64,000 nucleotides of DNA, taken from positions 2,076,501 to 2,140,500 of the forward strand of contig CAMRHE010000068.1 of NCBI GenBank assembly GCA_947044405.1, read 5' to 3'. Source of the DNA: Leptodactylus fallax (Eukaryota > Chordata > Amphibia > Anura > Leptodactylidae). A program made the position numbers and the translations under genes. Within the stretch, counting starts at the first letter, position 1, and each line of letters starts with the position of its first letter. Below, one piece after another: positions 56,365 to 64,000 of the stretch. The notes beneath the pieces are model-generated. The model made no database searches and was not told the DNA's origin. It saw only the letters and a list, made by a program, of their open reading frames with translations.

Positions 56365-57263
56365 ATAGTAAAAATTGCATGAAATGTCCAGAAGACACGT
56401 GGCCAAATGAGAACAGAACATTTTGTGTCTTGAAGGAGATTGAATATTTATCTTATACTGAGGACATGATGTCGATAGCTTTTTCCTCTTTATCATCTTT
56501 CTTCTGTATTCTGACAATTTTAATTTTTGCACTTTTCTACTCCAAACGTGACACCCCGATTGTGAGAGCGAATAACAAGACCCTGAGCTTTGTCCTCCTG
56601 GTCTCCATCATGCTGAGCTTTCTCTGTGTCTTCTTGTTCCTTGGCCGTCCTGTGGATAGAACCTGCATGTTACGTCAGATCTCTGCTGGAATACTACTCT
56701 CAGTATCCATCTCTTCATTGTTGGCCAAGACTATAACAGTTTACATTGCATTCAAAGCCACCAAGCCTGGAAGTGTGTGGAGAACATGGACTGGGGTAAA
56801 ACTCCCTAATAGTGTGCTCCTGATCTGCTCCTCTGTCCAGGTTGTCATCTGTATGAGTTGGGTGACCCTCTCTCCCCCCTTCCAGGAGCTGGACACACAC
56901 TCTTATAAGGAGAAGATTGTAGCTCAGTGTAATGAACGGTCAGCTTTTTGGTTCTACTCTGTCCTGGGTTATATGGGGATTCTGGCCGCTGTTAGTTTTA
57001 TTATAGCTTTCTTAGCCAGGACATTACCGGACAGTTTTAATGAGGCCAAGTACATCACCTTCAGCATGCTGGTGTTCTGCAGTGTCTGGATAGCCATGAT
57101 CCCGGCTTATCTCAGCACCAAAGGCAAATACATGGTGGCCGTGGAGATATTTGCCATCCTGACCTCTAATGCTGGACTGCTGGGCTGTATATTTTTCCCT
57201 AAATGTTATATTATTCTACTCAGACCTGAACAGAATACCAGAAAACATATATTGGATAGGTAG
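56365..57263 (+). CDS. V2R-C exon 6 (seven-transmembrane domain)
   Basis: 899 bp, 'ttttgcag|atagtaaaaatt' to TAG at 57261-57263. Almost identical to V2R-A exon 6, with [50 protein letters not shown] and the canonical FPKCYIILLRPEQNT that A has altered. CNERSAFWFY replaces CNEGSALWFY. Fully open although the gene as a whole is broken. Confidence 0.94.
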
Positions 57264-57890
57264 ATAAATAAGAAATATATATTACACTGTATTAGTGAGT
57301 AGATATAAAAGATAGTAATTGGGAGTCTTCAGTAGTTGATACCTTTAATGACTAACTGAAAACATGATAACAAATAGTGAGTTTTCAAGATTACTGAGGC
57401 CTCTTTCATTTTAAAAAGTGGTTTTATTTAATATAATACATATAAAGTTTAGTAATAAGTTCAATGTTTAGTTTATGAAATAAATATATACCGACATGTA
57501 TTTCTCTGTATAATTTGTATTATAATTCTGCATAGAAAGTAAGAAGACAATTTTGTCTCAGATAATTCCTAGATCTAATCTGAGGGGGTCCTGTAAAGCT
57601 GTTTTTGGTGAGAATATGTATTGGGATTATGGATTGACATGTTCATAGACCCCTAAAGACCTGATAGGTGCCAAAAGACGATAGATGAATGATAAAATGA
57701 TGACCGAATTCCTGTTGTGTGGGTTGTATATCACAGCCCCTGTAATAGCTAGCCATAGCACTAAACATAATAGTTAGGCACAGCTCTCATAATAACTAGC
57801 CCAGTCTCCATAATACAATAGGCAGACAAAGCCCCCGCCATAATAGCTTCACAGCCACCTTCCCATTATAGTCAGGTACAGAACCCTTTA
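57264..57890. other. 3' flank of V2R-C
   Basis: AT-rich, no exon. Unlike V2R-A it does not show the 213-656-type flank in recognisable form. Confidence 0.4.
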
Positions 57891-58445
57891 ATAGACAATA
57901 CAGACTCCTCATAATATCAAGCACAGCCCTCCCAACAATATCCAGCACAACTCTCCCAATAATATCCAACACAGCCCTCCCAATAATATCTAGCACAGCC
58001 CTCCCAATAATATCCAACACAGCCCTCCCAATAATGACTAGCACAGCCCTCCCAATAATATCCAGCACAGCCTTCCCAATAATGACTAGCACAGCCCTCC
58101 CAATAATATCCAACACAGCCCTCCCAATAATATGCAGCACAGCCCTCCCAATAATATCTAGCAGAGCCATCCCAATAATATCCACCACAGCCCTCCCAAT
58201 AATATCTAGCACAGCCCTCCCAATAATATCCAGCACAGCCCTCCCAATAATATCCAGCACAGCCCTCCCAATAATGACTAGCACAGCCCTCCCAATAATA
58301 TCCAGCACAGCCCTCCCAATAATGACTAGCACAGCCCTCACAGCAATAGCCAATATAGCCCTCCCAATAATATCTAGCACAGCCCTCCCAATAATATCCA
58401 GCACAGCCCTCCCAATAATATCCAGCACAGCTCTCCCAATAATAT
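57891..58445. repeat. 24-bp minisatellite
   Basis: About 23 units of 'cagccctcccaataatatcc' plus 'aaca/agca'. The period is a multiple of three, so both strands stay open (LDIIGRAV and TALPIISS repeats). No start context, splice sites or homology support translation. Confidence 0.92.
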
Positions 58446-58484
58446 CATTCTGATCTGTAGGGGCACCTCAGATCAGAATGATAT
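58442..58484. repeat. Perfect fold-back palindrome at duplication border
   Basis: 'atatcattctgatctg' (58442-58457) and 'cagatcagaatgatat' (58469-58484) are exact inverted copies around an 11-nt loop. Copy 1 has only the right arm (as 'tagatcagaacgatat'). Confidence 0.92.
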
Positions 58485-58924
58485 GCCCATCATGCAATAC
58501 CCAGTTTCGGCATACAAAACATGAAGATGAACTCATAATCCCTTTAGGAAATATATAATTTGGGATGGTTTGGAAGGTTAATAGACTAGGTGCTTGATGG
58601 CATGGAATGGCATATTCTTTTATGCAGATTGTTATAAGACAAGAATTATGACATACGTGCCTTTGATGTTATATTTTTCCTTTGTTACATATAGATTTCT
58701 TAGATATAACAATAAACAAACTTCATAACTAGACACAATACAAGATATATATAATTTATAACAGGTCATCCTATCATCTTGACATAATCTTTCTACTGTC
58801 TATTAGATTGTCAGTAAAGGTCTACATTAGAGAGATGTAAAGGGTGTGCAGAAAACAAGACACCTATAACGTGCACCAAATTGTGAATTCATCACTCCAG
58901 AGCATAATTTCATATCACCACAGT

Positions 58925-59594
58925 TTAAAGGGGTTGTCCAGGAAGTTTTACCAGGAGGCCAGAGAAGGTGAAAACAAAAAACATACTCACCTGTCCCCGC
59001 CATTCATCAGCACCCAGGGGCTTGTTCAAGCAGAAGTCCTTGCCACACATGACTGTTGAGGCCAGGGCTATTTTAACCATAGTGCCAATGGTGAATCCAC
59101 ATCTGGCCCTATGGTAGCAGGGGCCCCCTCAACAGCCCCCGGATTGAGCGGGACAGTCCCACATTTCGGGTGCTGTCCTGCTGTTCTGGGCGGCAGTATT
59201 TTCAACTCTATCTGTTTCCTTAGGACAAAGATAGAGGTTGAATACAATAGAGGAGTTGATAGCTGCATGCTCCACTATTGTATTCAACCTCCTAAGGACA
59301 CAGATAGTTTGAACAGAGCCCCATAATGTATTAAAACTGCCCTGGCTGAGGCCTAAGGAAATGAACCAGGACATCACAGGTGATGTATGTGAGTAACGTT
59401 CCTGGTCCTTCCCTTAGGCCGCTGTTTGGCGTGTGGAGAAGACTTCCACCAGAACAAGCCCCCAGGCACCGCTGGTCCGAACAGTGGCCTGGGGCACCAG
59501 AGTGCTGGGAAAAGGTGAGTATGGATTATTTTTTTATTTTTTACCTTCCCCGGCCTCCTGCCAAAAATCTGTATATCCTGGGTAACCCCTTTAA
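58925..59594. mobile_element. MITE with TTAA-type termini, copy 2
   Basis: Same element as 48709-49378, carried within the duplication. Ends 'ttaaaggggttgtccagga' and 'ggtaacccctttaa'. Confidence 0.65.
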
Positions 59595-59888
59595 TTATGA
59601 TGTGCTTTGAAACACTCCACCTGACTCACTCGCACCAAATACATTGTGCATACTAGGCTTGTGGGCAGCAGTGAAAACATGGAAAGTCATCCGTCCGCAT
59701 AATGTTATCCATATACTGTAGCCACAGCTCTGCAAGGGTTACTGAACTTATTCAATTCTTTTCTTCTGTTTCTTGTATTTTTAAAATCTAAATCTTCCAA
59801 ATCTAGTAAGTCAAGAATACATTAAGTACAATAAGATATGGGACTTGTGTGTAAATTTAGGATACCTTGTATTAAAGTAACCAGGACT

Positions 59889-59898
59889 GTCTATAAAA
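59889..59898 (+). promoter_or_regulatory. TATA-like box, orphan duplicated V2R promoter
   Basis: 'gtctataaaa' in the duplicated promoter of V2R-D. The gene behind it is destroyed. Confidence 0.5.
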
Positions 59899-59934
59899 TG
59901 TGGAAATATTTGCTCAGGCTGCATCAACACTAAG

Positions 59935-60069
59935 ATGCTGCACAAATTACTGCCTGTGACTATGTTACTGAATGGTACAAGCCCGGGGTTATTCCTCCTT
60001 ATTGGAGGATAAGTTGCTTTATCCTTTTTACCACTGTTTACTTTTTTTCACTTGAAAATTGTATTATGT
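59935..60069 (+). pseudogene. V2R-D exon 1 fragment
   Basis: ATG and 25 codons match V2R-C (MLHKLLPVTMLLNGTSPGLF), then TAA at 60010-60012 where C reads Tyr. The copy stops at 60069. The T run is T7 here versus T8 in V2R-C. Confidence 0.88.
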
Positions 60070-60199
60070 GTGTCCAACCAAAGTGTCTCAGAAAATGAGA
60101 TATGATAGAATAAGTTGTGTAGTCATCGGGGAGAGTCCGGAAAACAGATGGGAACAGATCTCGGTCACTGAGCAATATGTCTGTAGCTCCATAACTAAT
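60070..60199 (-). pseudogene. V2R exon 3 5' fragment, inverted
   Basis: On the minus strand this is the first 130 bp of exon 3 (ISYGATDILLSDRDLFPSVF, RTLPDDYTTYSIISHFLRHF), matching V2R-E 62597-62470. The acceptor AG is AA ('ctataa|att'). It is fused at 60069/60070 to the exon 1 fragment in opposite orientation. Confidence 0.85.
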
Positions 60200-60303
60200 T
60201 TATAGTATTAAAAAAGAAAAAATGATGGTCTGGAAACTACTGAGAACATGAAGATGTGGAGATGCGGGGGGGGGGGGTATTTTTTGTTTCTGCATTTTCA
60301 TTG

Positions 60304-60323
60304 GTTTCTATATATTTGTGCAC
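60304..60323 (-). pseudogene. V2R exon 4 5' tip
   Basis: Minus strand 'tggaag|gtgcacaaatatat' matches the exon 4 border of V2R-B (VHxYIE), and 60324-60400 matches its intron 3. After about 20 bp it runs into intron-2-type sequence instead of exon 4, so exon order is scrambled. Confidence 0.65.
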
Positions 60324-60479
60324 CTTCCATAAGGAGATGGAGATTAAATCAAATATGATATATGATAAAATAAAAATAAAAAATAGCACATGATAAGAGA
60401 AGAGAATTATAAAGCAGTTACATTGTAACCTGTCATTCTCCATAGGTCTCTGATCCATTTATTCCTTCTCTTCTGCTCA

Positions 60480-61456
60480 GCAGGGGCATAACTTGAGGGG
60501 GTGCAGAGGGTGCAGTTACCCCTTTGGACCAGGTGCCTTAATGGGACCATAAATAGTAATGTAATTATGGAGCTTGCAGTGATCTCCTTTCTGATTTCCT
60601 TCGATCAGTAGTGTAGCTATAGGGGTTACAATGGCCTCAATCTCCTTTGTTGGGGGGAAGCACTATCTCACTATGTGGGGAGCGGGACATTATCACCTTT
60701 GTGGGGGGATAGTATTAACTATTTGGGGCACTAATACCAATGTGTTTGGGGCACAAATGCCCATGTGAGGGGCAGATGAGGCCACTATTGCCTATGTGGG
60801 AGGGACTATTCCCTTGCTGGAGGCACAAGGAGAGCACTATTATCTTGCGGGGGGAACATCGTGGGCACTATTACTTTGCTGAGGGAACAAAGGGACATAG
60901 TTACCTAGTGGGTGAGCTGTTTGTACTGCATCAATGGCGCACTTAAGAGACCCAGCAATGCAGGTTACATACAGTCAGCCATGAAATGTGGGACAGGGGC
61001 CTAAGCTGAACTTTGGCACCATGGCCCATGAGCCTTTAGATTACACCACTTTTACTAAGGTCCATTACAGATACATTAGGTAACAGCATCAATTTTGTTA
61101 GAACTGTCTTCTATTTGTTTATATTGTCACCCATAGCAGAAATGTACAAGCAAATTGGTAGATTGGAGGAGCTGTAATGCCCCACAACAGGGTTTTCTCA
61201 TCTCATAAAATGTTGACATATGACTAAAGTACACTATCACTTTCTCATCAATGGGGGGTTCCAACATCCAGGAAAATAAAGGAGTCAAGAAACTAACTTA
61301 GCCTTTATTAAATTAAGGGGACTACGCTGTTGTCCCTTGCACAGACAGTGGCCTGCAATGAAAGGAAAAAGAGAACATAGCCCTAAAATGGCCCTGCAAC
61401 TGCTTCATTGTAAGAAATGTGGGGACCTTAGCAGTTAGACTACCAACAATGATAAA
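60480..61456. other. Degenerate repeat region
   Basis: Starts 'aggggcataacttgaggggg', a motif of common frog repeats. Then come irregular units around 'gggcactattac' and 'tgtgggg', loosely like 25891-26320. No gene. Confidence 0.45.
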
Positions 61457-61739
61457 GACCCCAGAGAATAATAGGTGGAGGCCCAGGGAAGGTGCAGAAA
61501 CAACAAACCATTTTACTGACCTTGCCTCACCTGTCTTGGGCATCCTCCTGGCATCCAACGGTCCCTTGGCATTCTCCCAGTCTCCTCAGGCCTACTGACT
61601 GGTAGCATGTCAGGCAAGAACACGCCAAAGGACTGCTGGACACAAGGAGGCTGCCCAGGAGAGGCGAAGCAAGCTGAGCATAACGGTTTATTATGTTTCC
61701 GCACCTTCCCTTGGCTTCCGCTTATTATACTCTGTGGTC
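61457..61739. mobile_element. MITE with ~45-bp inverted termini
   Basis: Left 'gaccccagagaataataggt' continuing 'ggaggcccagggaaggtg'; right reverse complement 'gaccacagagtataataagc' continuing 'ggaagccaagggaaggtg'. Non-coding interior. Related blocks occur at 18700, 28457, 29940, 32930 and 53770, so it is a dispersed family. Confidence 0.7.
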
Positions 61740-61790
61740 AGAATCTCTTCCGTAGGCAAATTTCTTGAAATTTTATCTCCATAAATTCAC

Positions 61791-62597
61791 CTTGTGTCTA
61801 TGTTGATATATCTGGTCTATAGATGGATGGCCATAACACATGTTCATATTGTGTAAGGCAAAAGCCAAGGACGAGACAGCGAGATTAATTGGGAAAGTGT
61901 TTGCTTGAGAAAAAAATTGTAAAACATTCCCCAATGGTTCCGTTCCATTACATTTTGGAAAAGATGTGTTATACGCTCTTTCATATGATTTATCAATTTT
62001 CTCTATTCCACAGGAACATCGGAACTGCATGATCACAAGTTCTTTATATATTACATCTTTAGGGTTCTTCAAGAAGTGAAAATTCTTGAAGAAATTTTCC
62101 AGGTCTGGATTTGTTTCTGCAAAAAGGACAAAAGATATACTGAGATTGAATATCCCTAAATTACTATATGAAAAATAACAAAGTTGTGGAGAGAAAGTGG
62201 GATTTAAGACTAAGGTCCTGTCACGTATTGCATGTCTAAGCCCATAAATAAAAGCGTGCAATGTGGAAGAATACGGTCCACATATTATAATAATCTGGGC
62301 AGATGACTTCTTTATCTTCAAAGAACTTCTTTCAATGTTATCCTTATAGTTCTTCCTACTACTTTTCAAGGCAAAGTCTACACAGATGTCATGATAGTTA
62401 AGAAATTCTGTAAGTATTCTTGTCTCTTTCTCTCCAGTGTCATCATCAGGGGCTATGATTCCAACCCAGGTCCATCCAAAGTGTCTCAGAAAATGAGATA
62501 TGATAGAATAAGTTGTGTAGTCATTGGGGACAGTCCGGAAAACAGATGGGAACAGATCTCGGTCACTTAGTGATATGTCTGTAGCTCCATAACTAAT
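61791..62597 (-). CDS. V2R-E exon 3 (Venus flytrap), intact
   Basis: 807 bp (269 codons), 'ctatag|attagttatgg' to 'cacaag|gtgaat'. It encodes ISYGATDISLSDRDLFPSVF, SIISHFLRHFGWTWVGIIAP, the KETRILTEFL helix, AQIIIICGPYSS, FRCSCGIEKIDKSYERAYNT, KCNGTEPLGNVL and DQIYQHRHK. This is the only exon 3 in the window without a frame break. Exons 1-2 would lie beyond 64000. No exon 4, 5 or 6 follows before V2R-C, apart from the tip at 60304, so E is probably a remnant or has been cut by rearrangement. Confidence 0.9.
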
Positions 62598-63477
62598 CTA
62601 TAGTAATAAAAGAAAAAAGAAATGGATCACTTGGAAAATATTGAGAACATGAAGGTGTATTTTTTGGTTCTGCATTTTCATTGGTTTTCTCTAAGGTTAT
62701 AATGATAGTTTCAATGGACAATGAAATGTCCAAAAATGTATCCTATAGTCATAAAATGTAAACAATGTTTTTCCAATTTCTACAGTTCACTCTCACCACA
62801 TGCTGTAAAGGGGTATTCCCGTCTTAAGGATCCTATCTATATTGCTAGCGAATGTAATTTCAAGAGTTTTCCTAAATGCATCGCTTTAGGAATGCTGCTT
62901 TGTTTGCCTGCTATGGGAAATTATACCTCCCATTGTATACACATTGTTTCCATAGAGAACGGCCTATGTGATAAGACAGGATGGATGACCTGAGTTACAG
63001 CTCTCTGGGGGGGGCTGAGTGCTCTTACTGTTGTCTTCAGCTCTGCCTACAATCAGTTTTGGTAACTGCAGTTTGCTGATAAAGCCCTGTCTGTTATCTC
63101 TCTATGTAAACACAAAGATAACACTGAGTCCGTTCTCTAGAATCAAGGTTCTATATAAACCTGTGTAATGTAATAAACATTTATTGTGCATATTATTTGA
63201 TCTGCATTTATATTAGATTTCTAGTAATCATAATAAATAATCTCTCATGGTAAAGGCAAAGTCTATATTGTGATACGTCATAGTGTCCTATTCATCAAAC
63301 AGTCAAAGCTGTCTCCTCCCAGCTTGCTGAAAAATACAGGAAGTAAGAAGAAGAGATAGCAGGCAAAGCTGCTGCAACAGAGAGATAGGAAAAAGGCAGA
63401 GTCTATTTAAGGTGTGGTTATATAGTGACTACATAGTGTCCCCTTAGTTTGACAATAACTGTCAGTATCACCTGTAT
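62598..63477. other. V2R-E intron 2, proximal part
   Basis: Includes 'gtaaaggggtattcccgtct' near 62808, a common frog MITE-type start, followed by non-coding sequence. No exon. Confidence 0.45.
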
Positions 63478-64000
63478 GACTGCACCAGCAGAATAGTGAG
63501 TGCAGCTCTGGAGTATAATACAAGATGTAACTCAGGATCAGTACAGGATAAGAAATGTAATGTATGTACACAGTGACTGCACCGGCAGAATAGTGAGCGC
63601 AGCTTAGGAGTATAATACAGGATGTAACTCAGGATCAGTACAGGATAAGTAATGTAATGTATGTACACAGTGACTGTACCAGCAGAATAGTGAGTGCAGC
63701 TCTGGAGTATAATACAGGATGTAACTCAGGATCAGTACAGGATAAATAATGTAATGTATGTACACAGTGACTGTACCAGCAGAATAGTGAGCGCAGCTCT
63801 AGAGTATAATACAGGATGTAACTCAGGATCAGTACAGGATAAGTAATGTAATGTATGTACACAGTGACTGCACCAGCAGAATAGTGAGCGCAGCTCTGGA
63901 GTATAATACAGGATGTAACTCAGGATCAGTACAGGATAAGTAATGTAATGTATGTACACAGTGACTGTACCAGCAGAATAGTGAGCGCAGCTCTGGAGTA
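63478..64000. repeat. 97-bp satellite array, second locus
   Basis: More than five units of the same 97-bp repeat as 38629-41138, in the same orientation relative to the V2R gene and again upstream of exon 3. It continues past the window edge. Confidence 0.95.

Larger units (their letters stand above)
49709..57263 (+). pseudogene. V2R-C: type-2 vomeronasal receptor pseudogene with internal deletion
   Basis: Third V2R, closest to V2R-A (exons 4 and 6 nearly identical). Exons: 49709-50044, fused exon 2/3 remnant 53084-53230, 54974-55204, 55626-55749 and 56365-57263. Exon 1 has a +1 shift in a T8 run. The rear of exon 2, intron 2 and all but the last bases of exon 3 are deleted, removing most of the flytrap. 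The fused exon also leaves the frame out of phase with exon 4, giving an early stop. Exons 4-6 remain fully open, so this loss is recent. Intron 1 is enlarged to 3 kb by MITEs. Confidence 0.92.
58458..60069 (+). repeat. Segmental duplication, copy 2
   Basis: Direct duplicate of 48151-49844, starting 'taggggcacct' and ending inside V2R exon 1 at 'ttgtattatgt', where it joins an inverted piece of V2R exon 3. It includes a second copy of the TTAA-type MITE and of the V2R promoter. Confidence 0.9.

Noticed and set aside
57796..58453. Long repetitive frames on both strands (LDIIGRAV and TALPIISS)
   Set aside because: A 24-bp minisatellite explains them fully. Both strands being open shows composition, not selection.

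Overview
The window looks like nuclear DNA of an anuran amphibian. It is intron-rich and AT-rich, and most of it is transposable elements: L1-, L2/CR1- and Rex-type LINEs, Penelope-like elements, several Tc1 lineages, a tRNA-type SINE, MITEs and satellites. The species cannot be named from sequence alone; the repeat mix fits a frog or toad. The host genes are all of one kind: type-2 vomeronasal receptors (V2R, class C GPCRs) with the family's six-exon layout. The exon sizes recur between copies: 344, 289, about 820, 231, 124 and about 900 bp, with matching splice phases.

Layout. V2R-A (+, 5107-20414) has all six exons and only one visible defect, a one-base frameshift in a T7 run of exon 3. 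V2R-B (-, 43110-27190) also has six exons but carries an A-run frameshift and two stop codons. V2R-C (+, 49709-57263) has lost the end of exon 2, intron 2 and nearly all of exon 3 through a deletion at an ATAAA microhomology. V2R-D (59935-60323) is a scrambled remnant. V2R-E (-, from 62597) shows an intact exon 3, with upstream exons expected beyond the right edge and exons 4-6 not found. The first 650 bases repeat the 3' flank of V2R-A, so another V2R gene probably ends just left of the window. A and B converge; B and C are head to head.

Mobile DNA. Intron 3 of A holds a full-length L1 (8192-14669) with both ORFs open and a perfect 17-bp target-site duplication. Intron 4 of A and intron 3 of B hold related Penelope-like elements; the second encodes an open 665-aa RT/GIY-YIG protein, and both carry hammerhead-ribozyme-like cores in their ends. 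A complete Tc1-type element with DD35E spacing (23069-24635) sits inside a minisatellite between A and B. A 97-bp satellite fills intron 2 of B, where a 5'-truncated LINE interrupts it, and the equivalent side of E. A 1.6-kb segment containing the V2R promoter and start of exon 1 is duplicated (48151-49844 and 58458-60069); the second copy begins at a perfect 16-bp fold-back palindrome.

Overall this is a decaying V2R cluster in which gene duplication, microhomology deletion, fold-back rearrangement and several waves of retro- and DNA transposons can be read directly. No prokaryotic-type system, CRISPR array or host gene other than V2R was seen.
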